From UBA6107 sp034430175 (GTDB lineage Bacteria; Chloroflexota; Anaerolineae; Anaerolineales; Anaerolineaceae): 64,000 nucleotides of DNA. The notes below the pieces were generated by a model, which was not told the DNA's origin, did not search any database, and worked only from the letters and a program-made list of their open reading frames with translations. Position numbers and translations under genes: made by a program. This document shows positions 41,120 to 49,280 of the stretch, piece after piece (positions within the stretch are counted from its first letter, which is position 1; each line of letters opens with the position of its first letter). The stretch spans positions 1-64,000 of the forward strand of contig DAOUFI010000015.1 of NCBI GenBank assembly GCA_034430175.1. Direction: 5' to 3'.

Positions 41120-43183
41120 ATGTTTCGAAATAAATCCCGCCTTGATACAACCCTGATTGTCATTCTGGTAATTTGCGGCTTCCTCCCAAGTCTGCTGGCA
41201 AGCTTAACCCCAGCAAACAACCTGCTTAACTGGTTCTCTACGGATGATGCATTTTACTATTTCAAAGTGGCCCAAAACGCCACCACCGGTCACGGGTTTA
41301 CCTTTGACGGGATGAACAACACCAACGGCTTCCATCCGCTTTGGATGGCTGTTTGTCTGGTGGCCTTCTGGTTTACACGCATCAACCTGATCCTTCCCCT
41401 CCGTCTCATCGTTATCATTTCCGGTCTGTTGAACGCCGGCTCCGTTCTTTTGTTGTACCACCTCCTGGTTAAGCATTTGCACAAGGCGGTCGCTTTTGCG
41501 GCTGCGGCTGCCTGGGCGCTTCTTCCCGAAATTTTCCAGGTGACCACCATGCGCGGTTTGGAAACCGGATTGAGCGTATTCTGCCTGCTTCTCCTGTTAC
41601 TGAAGGTACAAGAAATGATGGAAGGCAGTCAACCCAGCAGAGCCGATCTATTACGGTTGGGTATCCTCGCCGCTCTCGCGATCCTCGCCAGGTTGGATAA
41701 CGCTTTTTATGTAGTCGTAATCTGCTTGTTTTACGTTTTACGCGTAAAATTTCCGCGACAGGTTGTTTTCATTGATCTTCTGAGCATAGCCGCATCCTCG
41801 TTCTTCGCCTGGATGGTGCTCATCGCCCTCAAACCTGACGTGGTGCTGGATTACTCGGTGTACCCGCTTCTGGTGCTGGCTTTATGCGTTAAACCGCTGC
41901 TGCTATGGCTGGTGGGTGCCTATAAACGCTATTACAAGAAAACCATCAAACACGCCCTGGGTATCGTTGGGCAGGTGCTGACCGTCTCCTTCCTTTTCGT
42001 GGGGCTGATGTATGCTATCAACGCCATGGGATGGCAGGTGCGCTTTTCAAAACCAGTTATCTTCGCCGACGTTGCAGCAACGATCGGGCTGCTCTTGCTC
42101 AACCACTTCGCCCACTGGTGGTTCGGTAAAGAAGAAACCGAATCCCCTACCGATAAATTCGATTTTTACGGACTTTTCCGCCGTAGCCTGTTTGTGGCAC
42201 TCCCCCCTGCGGTTGTCCTGTTCATTTACGTCATGGTCAACAAGATCCTCTTCTTCTCCGCTACCCCGGTTAGTGGACGCGTCAAACATTTCTGGAGTAC
42301 CTTCGATAACACTCCCTACACGAACGTGCGCAATCTATACGACATTTTCGGCGCTGGTAAAGCCATGAACCCCTTTGCCAGCGTCACTGGACCATTGAAG
42401 GATTTCGCTAAATGGCTGGTTTCGTTGTTCGGCGTGCAGAACCCGGCCGGCGATGAGATCGCCTACCTGCTTGTTTGCGGGCTGATCTCCACGCTGCTGG
42501 CAATTCTCCTGCTCAAGGCACCTATAAAATATCGCAACTTTTTAGTGAATCTCATGATCCCCGCGCTGCTCATCGGCAGTATTCTGCGGGTCACCTTTTA
42601 TACACTGTACGGATATACCGCCATCCGTGGTTGGTACTGGATCACTGAAAGCCTACTCCTCCTGCTTGTTGTCGTATTCTTCGTCAATATTCTGGTAGAG
42701 TGGTTGACCAGGTTTCGTTTTGCCGAAAAAGCGCTTCCCTTCGCATCCGCCGCTCTGGCGGCTTACTTCCTATTCATAGGGACTACCTTCGTGCTCCGCT
42801 CCGTTCCCCTGACTGTCGCGGCCGACCAAAAGGAAGCCTACCTGGCAGAGGTCCGGTACTTGGAATCAATCACGCCATCCGGTTCAGTTATTGGCATGAC
42901 CGGAAGCGGCATGGATGGCTATTTCATCCAGGGTCGCACAATCATCAACCTGGACGGATTGATCAACAGCGCCCAGTACCTGCAAAGCATGCAAGACGGG
43001 ACAACACTGGATTTCCTGAAGAGAACAGGAATGCAGTATGTCTGGGGAAATTCGTACATGCTGCTCGAAGCCGATCCCTACCGTGAATTTTTTTCCGGCT
43101 GCCTTTCGCTGGTGGAAAACGTGGATCACATGGGTAATATGCAATTATTCTTGTTCGATCAGAACTGCGCGCCGCAGCAATAA
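41120..43183 (+). CDS. Large GT-C-type membrane protein (paralogue of 11894-13960)
   Basis: 687 aa with about 13 membrane helices. N-terminal LTPANNLLNWFSTDDAFYYFKVAQN then GHGFTFDG.NNTNGFHPLW, with the Asp pair expected for a polyprenyl-sugar-dependent GT-C enzyme in the first outer loop. C-terminal IGMTGSGMDGYFIQGRTIINLDGLINSAQYLQ is shared with the paralogue at 11894. It is transcribed divergently from the polysaccharide operon and ends at a strong terminator, so it is an independent unit. Donor and acceptor unknown. Confidence 0.78.
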   Translation: MFRNKSRLDTTLIVILVICGFLPSLLASLTPANNLLNWFSTDDAFYYFKVAQNATTGHGFTFDGMNNTNGFHPLWMAVCLVAFWFTRINLILPLRLIVIISGLLNAGSVLLLYHLLVKHLHKAVAFAAAAAWALLPEIFQVTTMRGLETGLSVFCLLLLLLKVQEMMEGSQPSRADLLRLGILAALAILARLDNAFYVVVICLFYVLRVKFPRQVVFIDLLSIAASSFFAWMVLIALKPDVVLDYSVYPLLVLALCVKPLLLWLVGAYKRYYKKTIKHALGIVGQVLTVSFLFVGLMYAINAMGWQVRFSKPVIFADVAATIGLLLLNHFAHWWFGKEETESPTDKFDFYGLFRRSLFVALPPAVVLFIYVMVNKILFFSATPVSGRVKHFWSTFDNTPYTNVRNLYDIFGAGKAMNPFASVTGPLKDFAKWLVSLFGVQNPAGDEIAYLLVCGLISTLLAILLLKAPIKYRNFLVNLMIPALLIGSILRVTFYTLYGYTAIRGWYWITESLLLLLVVVFFVNILVEWLTRFRFAEKALPFASAALAAYFLFIGTTFVLRSVPLTVAADQKEAYLAEVRYLESITPSGSVIGMTGSGMDGYFIQGRTIINLDGLINSAQYLQSMQDGTTLDFLKRTGMQYVWGNSYMLLEADPYREFFSGCLSLVENVDHMGNMQLFLFDQNCAPQQ

Positions 43184-43200
43184 CCGCAAATCTCGACCCT

Positions 43201-43232
43201 GAACCCTCTGCAATGTCAGAGGGTTCTGTTTT
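43201..43232 (+). terminator. Rho-independent terminator after the GT-C gene
   Basis: 10-bp perfect stem GAACCCTCTG (43201-43210) with CAGAGGGTTC (43217-43226), 6-nt loop, then TGTTTT. It starts 17 bp after the stop. Confidence 0.88.
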
Positions 43233-43248
43233 CAATATCCGGAATAAT

Positions 43249-43311
43249 CGAAGGATTTCATTCTCCGAAGAGCGCGAAGGATTTCCTCCTCTGGAATGCT
43301 CGAAGGGTCTT
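43249..43311. repeat. Degenerate 26-bp direct repeats before a -10 element
   Basis: CGAAGGATTTC occurs at 43249 and 43275, and a changed copy CGAAGGGTCTT begins at 43301, exactly 26 bp apart each time. The third copy runs into TATAAT at 43311-43316. The bases between copies are partly conserved. Confidence 0.6.
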
Positions 43312-43316
43312 ATAAT
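43311..43316 (+). promoter_or_regulatory. -10 element of the LtaS-like gene pair
   Basis: TATAAT just downstream of three direct repeats and about 108 nt before the chosen start at 43424. The leader would be about 100 nt. Confidence 0.5.
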
Positions 43317-43423
43317 TCACCCGATATTTGTCAAACATCATTAAAATGATGTTTTATTCGTCCCCACCACCGACTATCAAACACGTAATAAACTATCTGG
43401 TGTCTTTGTACTGGAGTCAACAT

Positions 43424-44986
43424 ATGAAATCAAAGAAGAGAAGCACCATACCGATCTATCCATTACTTTTCGCTTTAACCAGCGTCGTTTCGCTGCTCGC
43501 CACCAACCGGTCTGAGATCAGGCCCACCGCTGCCGTTCGTCTGGCTGTGGTCATGCTGGTCGTTACCCTGATCGGATTCCTCGTCTTGCTGGCGATCTTC
43601 AGAAACAAGCACAAAGCCGCCCTGGTAACCACCGTGCTACTGGTTCTCTTTGTATCCTACGGGTCACTTTTCGACATGCTCAAGGGTTCAAAAGCGTTAA
43701 AATTTTTGGCTCACCACAGCTATCTAGCCATCTTCTTCCTGGCGCTGCTGGCTACAGCGGTCCTCATCATCATCCGCATGAAGAAACCGCAGAAAACCAC
43801 CTGGGCCTTGAATGTAATCATGGGTTTCGCGTTGATCATCCCTTTGGTCCGTTGCGCGGCTTATTACATTGGTAATGCCTCGCCGTCCAAAACGCAGGTG
43901 AGCCAGGAGGTTGTGAATAATCCCGATTACACGCTCTCTTCTGAGGTCAAACCAGATATTTACTACATCATCGTCGATAGCTACACCCGCCAGGATGCGC
44001 TTTATAACGATTACGGCTTCGACAATTCGGCCTTCATTCAGGCGCTGCGCGACCGTGGATTTTTTGTCGGTGATTGTAGTCGCAGCAATTACGCCCACAC
44101 TCGCCTCTCGTTGAGCTCTTCCCTCAATATGAATTACCTGCCTGACCTGGGGATTGACCTTTCGCCCAATTCAAACAACGCCACCAAACTGTCGGCGTTG
44201 CTCCTACACTCGTCGGTGCGCCGCCACCTGGAAGCGATCGGCTATAAAACGGTCGCCTTCGAAACCGGTTATGTCTTCACCGAAATGACCGACGCCGATT
44301 ATTATTACAAGAGCCCCGATAACGTGATCCTGTCAAAATACATCGAGCCGTTTGAATACCTCTTCCTGGAGAACTCCGCTTTTCGCTTCGTGATGGATAC
44401 CCAGACCGATTTCATGGATCACTATTTCTCGCCGCTTGTATTTCAGTTCACCAGCGAGAAGATGAGAGTGGAGAACGCTTTTTCGGTGCTGCCAACGCTT
44501 AGCGCCATCGATGAGCCAAAATTTGTTTTCGCTCACATTGACATTCCCCATCATCCATTTATCTTTATGCCCGACGGTAGCATCAACCCTGACCGCCGCT
44601 ATTATCCCAACATCTATATGCCCGAGATCGACCTGGAGAAAAAAGGATACATCAACCAGGTCCAGTTCGTGAACTCGCAAATCCTCTCAATCGTGGATCA
44701 GATTCTAGCCACTTCCAAGACCCCGCCCATCATCATCGTTCAGGGTGACCACGGATTGGAAATCGGCGAGCGCAACTTGATTCTCAACGCCATCTACCTG
44801 CCTGATGCCGGACGACAGGACCTGTACTCCTCCATTTCACCGGTGAATACCTTCAGGGTCGTCTTCAACAATTACTTCGGCACCGATCTACCCCTGTTGC
44901 CGGATGAATCCTTCTTTTCAAATTACGAAGACAAACTGGCTGTCACCCCGGTGGATGACCCTTACGCTTCCTGTTCGACGAAGTAA
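43424..44986 (+). CDS. LtaS/sulfatase-fold membrane protein, paralogue 1
   Basis: 520 aa from ATG 43424, seven nt after GGAG; an in-frame TTG at 43328 gives a poor N-terminus. Four to five membrane helices fill the first about 150 residues. The outer catalytic domain is of the alkaline-phosphatase/sulfatase superfamily: PDIYYIIVDSYTRQD (metal Asp, about 185), SNYAHTRLSLSSSLN (candidate Thr nucleophile, about 226), HIDIPHHPFIF and VQGDHG (metal Asp and His). This is the layout of lipoteichoic acid synthase. It may transfer or remove a phosphoglycerol or similar phospho-group on a surface glycan. Shares long blocks with 45044 and 50232. Confidence 0.72.
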   Translation: MKSKKRSTIPIYPLLFALTSVVSLLATNRSEIRPTAAVRLAVVMLVVTLIGFLVLLAIFRNKHKAALVTTVLLVLFVSYGSLFDMLKGSKALKFLAHHSYLAIFFLALLATAVLIIIRMKKPQKTTWALNVIMGFALIIPLVRCAAYYIGNASPSKTQVSQEVVNNPDYTLSSEVKPDIYYIIVDSYTRQDALYNDYGFDNSAFIQALRDRGFFVGDCSRSNYAHTRLSLSSSLNMNYLPDLGIDLSPNSNNATKLSALLLHSSVRRHLEAIGYKTVAFETGYVFTEMTDADYYYKSPDNVILSKYIEPFEYLFLENSAFRFVMDTQTDFMDHYFSPLVFQFTSEKMRVENAFSVLPTLSAIDEPKFVFAHIDIPHHPFIFMPDGSINPDRRYYPNIYMPEIDLEKKGYINQVQFVNSQILSIVDQILATSKTPPIIIVQGDHGLEIGERNLILNAIYLPDAGRQDLYSSISPVNTFRVVFNNYFGTDLPLLPDESFFSNYEDKLAVTPVDDPYASCSTK

Positions 44987-45043
44987 GATTGGTTCGATGC
45001 AATCTATCTTCATGAAAATCAATCAGTCATTGGAGATCAGTCA

Positions 45044-46651
45044 ATGAAACAAAAACAACGCGGGAGCCTACCCCTGCATCCATTCTTTATCGCATTGGCC
45101 AGTGTCGTGTCCCTTTTCGCCACAAACAAAGCCGAGATCATGCCCATTTCAGCCGTCCGGCTGGCGGTGATCATGCTGGTGGTTGCCCTGGTCGTCTACC
45201 TGGCCAACCTGGCGATCTTTCGCAACCGTGATAAGGCCGCCATGGTGTCGACGGTCCTGCTGATCCTGTTTTCCAGTTATGGTCAGGTGATGGCTCTACT
45301 GCGCGACAGCAAAGCGCTTTCCTTCCTGGGACACCATTCGACACTAGGTCTGATTTGCCTGGTAATCCTCGCCGTTTCCATCTTCTTCATCACGCGGGCA
45401 AAGAAACCTGAGAAACTGACCGGTTATTTAAACCTGGTCTTGGGCATTACCCTGGCCATTCCGCTGATCCAATCAATCGCGTATTACGCTCCGGATTGGA
45501 TTTCATTGTTAAGGGCAAAGAATAGCCCAACGAACCAGACCGCCTCTACTTCATCCAACACCCCCAAGCCAACCTCCGACGCCGCCAACCTGACCCTTAC
45601 CGCCGGCACCAACCCTGACATTTACTTCATCGTGCTTGACAGCTACGGCCGCGAGGATTCTCTAAAAGATGCTTACGACTTTGACAACTCCCAGTTCATT
45701 TCAGACCTGCGCCAGCGCGGATTTTACGTGGCCGACTGCTCGCGTAGTAATTACGGTTATACCCGCCTGTCGCTGAGCTCCACTTTGAACATGAACTACC
45801 TGGAAACGCTTGGCCTGGACATGACACACGTGAACGCACAGGGCGAGCCGAAGTTCAACAATGTCCTACTGCACAGCGAGGTGCGTGAAGACCTTACCGC
45901 TTTAGGTTATAAAACCGTAGCATTTGAAACAGGCTACATCTTCACCGACATGACCGATGCGGACGTGTATTATAAGAGCAACGACAACGTTCTCTTCTCG
46001 CCCTACATCGAACAATTTGAGTATCTTTATCTGAAAAATAGCGCCTTCCTGTTCGTGATGGATACCCAGACCGACTTTATGGACCACTACTTTAATCGAT
46101 GGGTCTTCCCTTTCAACGCTCAAAAAGCCAGTGTGCAGAACATCTTCAAGAAGCTGCCAACCGTGGCGGCGAACGTGGAAGGGCCTAAGTTCGTCTACGT
46201 GCATGTGGAAGTACCACACCACCCCTTCATTTTCATGCCCGACGGCTCGATCAACCCTGATAAATCGTACTACCCCAACATCTACATGCCTGGAGAGAAA
46301 TACACAAAGCTCGGTTACATCAACCAGGTGGAATACGTCAACTCGCAGGTGATCCCCATCGTTGATCAGATCCTCAAAGACTCGAAACAACCACCCATTA
46401 TTATCATCGAAGGTGATCACGGCCTGCTGCAGGACGTGCGCCTTAAGAACCTCTACGCCATCTACCTGCCCGGTGCCGGTAAGGATCAGTTGTACTCCAC
46501 CATCACCCCTGTCAACACCTTCAGGATCGTGTTCAATAATTACTTCGGTACCGACCTGCCGCTGCTGGAAGATCGCTCCTATATGTCCACGTTTGCTCGC
46601 CCCATGGACCTGACGCAACAATTCGAGGATTCGCCGCAGTGCGCCAAATAG
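45044..46651 (+). CDS. LtaS/sulfatase-fold membrane protein, paralogue 2
   Basis: 535 aa. Same architecture as its neighbour: N-terminal helices, Thr/Ser/Asn/Pro-rich linker (SPTNQTASTSSNTPKPTS), then PDIYFIVLDSYGREDSL, SNYGYTRLSLSSTLN (Thr nucleophile candidate), HVEVPHHPFIF and IEGDHGL. The blocks NMNYL, TDMTDADVYYKS and PVNTFRIVFNNYFGTDLPLL are nearly identical to those in 43424, so this is a recent tandem duplicate. It lies 57 bp after that gene and is probably co-transcribed. GGAGATCAGTCA precedes the ATG. Confidence 0.72.
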   Translation: MKQKQRGSLPLHPFFIALASVVSLFATNKAEIMPISAVRLAVIMLVVALVVYLANLAIFRNRDKAAMVSTVLLILFSSYGQVMALLRDSKALSFLGHHSTLGLICLVILAVSIFFITRAKKPEKLTGYLNLVLGITLAIPLIQSIAYYAPDWISLLRAKNSPTNQTASTSSNTPKPTSDAANLTLTAGTNPDIYFIVLDSYGREDSLKDAYDFDNSQFISDLRQRGFYVADCSRSNYGYTRLSLSSTLNMNYLETLGLDMTHVNAQGEPKFNNVLLHSEVREDLTALGYKTVAFETGYIFTDMTDADVYYKSNDNVLFSPYIEQFEYLYLKNSAFLFVMDTQTDFMDHYFNRWVFPFNAQKASVQNIFKKLPTVAANVEGPKFVYVHVEVPHHPFIFMPDGSINPDKSYYPNIYMPGEKYTKLGYINQVEYVNSQVIPIVDQILKDSKQPPIIIIEGDHGLLQDVRLKNLYAIYLPGAGKDQLYSTITPVNTFRIVFNNYFGTDLPLLEDRSYMSTFARPMDLTQQFEDSPQCAK

Positions 46652-46674
46652 GGCGCTGCTGAACGCGCTTATGA

Positions 46675-46680
46675 TATAAT
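46675..46680 (+). promoter_or_regulatory. -10 element of tRNA-Met
   Basis: TATAAT, 10 nt upstream of the tRNA-Met 5' end; -35 not clear. Confidence 0.55.
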
Positions 46681-46690
46681 TTTGCAAACA

Positions 46691-46763
46691 GGGCCCGTGG
46701 CGCAGTGGTTAGCGCAGGCGACTCATAATCGCTTGGTCGATGGTTCGACTCCATCCGGGCCCA
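46691..46763 (+). tRNA. tRNA-Met (CAT), elongator type
   Basis: 73-nt cloverleaf: acceptor GGGCCCG/CGGGCCC, D-stem GCGC/GCGC, anticodon stem GGCGA/TCGCT with loop CTCATAA (anticodon CAT), T-stem GATGG/CCATC, discriminator A. CCA is not encoded (CAC follows). The Watson-Crick first acceptor pair argues against an initiator; an Ile2 tRNA with a modified CAT cannot be excluded. Its 3' third is copied in the tandem repeat that follows. Confidence 0.93.
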
Positions 46764-47048
46764 CTTACTTTAGCTATTTCAATACGGTCGATGGTTTACC
46801 CCATAAGGGTACTACGCGACTCCATCCGGGCCCACTTACTTTAGCTATTTCAATTCGGTCAATGGTTTACCCCATAAGGGTACTACGCGACTCCATCCGG
46901 GCTCACTTACTTTAGCTATTTCAATTCGGTCGATGGTTTACCCCATAAGGGTACTACGCGACTCCATCCGGGCCCACTTACTTTAGCTATTTCAATTCGG
47001 TCGATGGTTTACCCCATAAGGGTACTACGCGACTCCATCCGGGCTCAC
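46747..47048 (+). repeat. 71-bp tandem repeat derived from the tRNA-Met 3' end
   Basis: Units begin at 46747, 46818, 46889, 46960 and 47031 (exact 71-bp steps; the last is cut after 18 nt). Each contains GACTCCATCCGGGCYCAC, the T-arm end and acceptor 3' strand of tRNA-Met, plus GGTCGATGGTT, its variable-loop/T-stem start, 21 nt apart. The 21-nt insert has a TACCC/GGGTA hairpin. Copies differ at few sites: GGGCCCAC in the first, second and fourth, GGGCTCAC in the third and fifth. Confidence 0.93.
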
Positions 47049-47116
47049 AATTCTCCCTGCAATTTTCGTGAATTCTTTATCTCATCAAGTAATAAATAGG
47101 TTAAAACTTTCGCCCA
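47049..47116. other. Short spacer after the repeat array
   Basis: 68 bases between the last repeat and the stop of the ATC-hydrolase-like gene. Nothing recognisable; no terminator for the tRNA or the repeats is visible here. With the array it completes the gene-free stretch 46764-47116. Confidence 0.5.
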
Positions 47117-47707
47117 CTAGATTTTTCGGCTCCACCTGAAATCGCAGTAATCCCCTCCCCGGCCGAGGGTCTGAGTGCGTTCCCAATTGATCGAGGGCAA
47201 TTCGGCAGCCAGCCAGTCATCGGTGTTGCAGAAAAGCGGAGTCAATTCCCCAGCGCCGTGGGCCGCCAGTGTATCCAAGATGAAACACCTGTAAACATTC
47301 ACAGCAAAACAATCAGCGTTATCTTCCACGATCTCCTGGCTGCCCGGTAGATACTCGTCTTTGATCATCCACTTCATTAGCGGTCGAACGATGGTAAAAG
47401 GGTTGGGCAGATGGTTCAACACCCGAATCCCCTGCATTCGTTTGGAAAAAAACACCCTTCTGAACAGGCAATCCAAATGCGATAGCGCCTCTTCTTGATC
47501 CACTCCCTCCGCCAATAATGCGTGGTAAAGCGAGAGCGCCGGCAGGATCCGCGCCATAAGGGCATTGCGGTTGGCGTGCCCGGCCTCCCTGGCACACGAC
47601 CCGTAGTATTCCAGGTAAATCGACTGCGCTCGGGAGATGATCCGGTTGGCTTTTTGATCATCAAACAGTTCAGCCAGTCCCTTCTTCCAGGCTCTTTTGT
47701 TGGGCAT
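47117..47707 (-). CDS. ATC hydrolase-like protein
   Basis: 196 aa from ATG 47707 with GAGG upstream. The closing RTQTLGRGGDYCDFRW is the hallmark of the L-2-amino-thiazoline-4-carboxylate hydrolase-like family, where the Cys/Asp/Arg block is conserved; VNVYRCFILDTLAAHGAGELTPLFCNTDDW is its preceding block. Members are widely spread in Firmicutes and Chloroflexota and mostly of unknown function; one clade opens the thiazoline ring in L-cysteine synthesis. Isolated minus-strand gene between the repeat and an MFS gene; operon context does not help. Confidence 0.75.
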   Translation of the reverse strand: MPNKRAWKKGLAELFDDQKANRIISRAQSIYLEYYGSCAREAGHANRNALMARILPALSLYHALLAEGVDQEEALSHLDCLFRRVFFSKRMQGIRVLNHLPNPFTIVRPLMKWMIKDEYLPGSQEIVEDNADCFAVNVYRCFILDTLAAHGAGELTPLFCNTDDWLAAELPSINWERTQTLGRGGDYCDFRWSRKI

Positions 47708-47902
47708 CTGCCTCAAAACAAGCTCCCTATCGATTTTTGAAAACGAAAAAGATCACACTTCAATCGACATCAAAATTATACAAAATCCAAGCCTGATTAA
47801 ACCCCTAAAAGAATCCAGAATACAGAGAATTCTGCATATCTCATCATTTACTCCATTGCCTTCGCTTCTGTCTGTGGGTAAAATGAGAGCGTTCCCCAAA
47901 AA

Positions 47903-49240
47903 ATGACATATCCCGGAAAAACAACAATGAGCGACACCAACAACCTGCTGCCTTCAGAGGCACAACAAGAGATCGAGAAGAATTTCCGCTGGAACTTCAC
48001 CGTGAACATGCTGGATGGCGCCAGTTTCTGGCTGGGAGCCAGTTTCATCTCATCTTCGGTGATTCTGCCGCTCTACCTCAGTCACTTCACCAGCAACCCC
48101 ATTCTCATCGGTCTCATCCCGTTCTTTGCCACCGCCGGCTACCTGCTGCCACAACTCTTCACCGCCAACGTGGTGCAACGCGCCCCCATCAAGAAGATTT
48201 TCCCAGTTAACATCGGCTTCTTCCTCGAACGTCTGCCCATCATCCCGCTGGCGCCGACCGCCTGGTTGTTGGCCACCAATCACCCCGTAGGCGCTACGAT
48301 CGCTTTTCTCGCTTGTTACGGTTGGCATTGTATCGGTGCGGGTACCATCGGCGTGGGTTGGCAGGATATGATCGCCAAACTAATCCCCGTCGACAGACGC
48401 GGGCGCTTCTTCGGCATCTCCAATTTCATCGGCAACGGCACGGGCATCCTCGGCGCGCTGGTCGTGCCCTTTGTGCTTGCCAAGTTCGCCTTCCCTAACG
48501 GTTTTGTGATCGCCTTTGCCATTGCCGCTCTGTTCATTTTTATCTCCTGGCTGTTCATTTCGATGTCACGCGAACCGGCTGTCTATAGCAATAAACCGGT
48601 CACCTCGCAGTCGGATTATTTCCGCTCTCTACCCGGCATTCTGCGCAAAGACCACAATTTCCTGATGTATCTGATCGCACAGATCGTCTTTTCGCTCAGC
48701 AGCATGGCTAATGGTTTCCTGGTGGTGTACGCAGTTAAAACCTGGAATATGACCGACTCCAGCGCCAGCGGTTTCACCATCGCGCTTCAGGTAGGAACCA
48801 CCCTGGCTTACCTTATTTTCGGTTTTCTCTCGGACCGCAAAGGTCACAAACTCACCCTCGAGATCTGTGTGCTCATCAGTATCCTCTCGCTCGTGCTGGC
48901 CTTCCTGGCACCCAATCCCATCTGGTTCTACCTGATCCTCTTCCTGCGCGGCGCCGTCACCGCTGGTACATTCATCTCCGGAATTTCCATCGTTTATGAA
49001 TTTACCGACCCTGAGAACCGGCCCACCTACATTGGTCTGGCCAACACCATCCCAGGAATCGCCAGCGGTATCGCTCCTCTCTTAGGCGGTTGGCTGGCTG
49101 GGACAGTGAACTACAAGGTTCTGTTTATCACAGCAGCAGTGATCGCCGTGATCAGCTTCGCGCTGCTGACTTTTTCGGTTCGCGAGCCCCGCAAGGTTCA
49201 AGTCAAGGACGTGGACCTTCCAGAACATCCGAACCCGTAA
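47903..49240 (+). CDS. MFS transporter
   Basis: 445 aa (437 if the ATG at 47927 is the start; neither has a strong ribosome site). Twelve predicted membrane helices in two halves, with the inter-helix loop R-x-GR-like (PVDRRGRFFGISNF) between helices 4 and 5 region and FLSDRKGHKL in the second half, both typical of the superfamily. A soluble N-terminal about 30 residues precedes helix 1. Substrate unknown; a sugar or drug carrier. A TAAAAT element lies at 47879-47884. Confidence 0.85.
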   Translation: MTYPGKTTMSDTNNLLPSEAQQEIEKNFRWNFTVNMLDGASFWLGASFISSSVILPLYLSHFTSNPILIGLIPFFATAGYLLPQLFTANVVQRAPIKKIFPVNIGFFLERLPIIPLAPTAWLLATNHPVGATIAFLACYGWHCIGAGTIGVGWQDMIAKLIPVDRRGRFFGISNFIGNGTGILGALVVPFVLAKFAFPNGFVIAFAIAALFIFISWLFISMSREPAVYSNKPVTSQSDYFRSLPGILRKDHNFLMYLIAQIVFSLSSMANGFLVVYAVKTWNMTDSSASGFTIALQVGTTLAYLIFGFLSDRKGHKLTLEICVLISILSLVLAFLAPNPIWFYLILFLRGAVTAGTFISGISIVYEFTDPENRPTYIGLANTIPGIASGIAPLLGGWLAGTVNYKVLFITAAVIAVISFALLTFSVREPRKVQVKDVDLPEHPNP

Positions 49241-49280
49241 TCGAGCGTGTTGAGAGCATAAATCGTGCATAATTAATCGC

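Noticed and set aside
45902..46687. 261-codon antisense frame opposite LtaS paralogue 2
   Set aside because: It lies wholly opposite a strongly supported gene, has no ribosome site and its composition (many His, Val, Asp) mirrors the sense codons.
46682..46915. Open frame running through tRNA-Met and the 71-bp repeats
   Set aside because: It translates the tRNA and repeat units in frame (repeated RLHPGPLTLAISIRS-like text). The unit length is not a multiple of three and no ribosome site fits, so it is a by-product of the repeat.
46747..47048. CRISPR array
   Set aside because: The units are direct tandem copies without unique spacers, the repeated part is tRNA sequence, and no cas gene is in the window.
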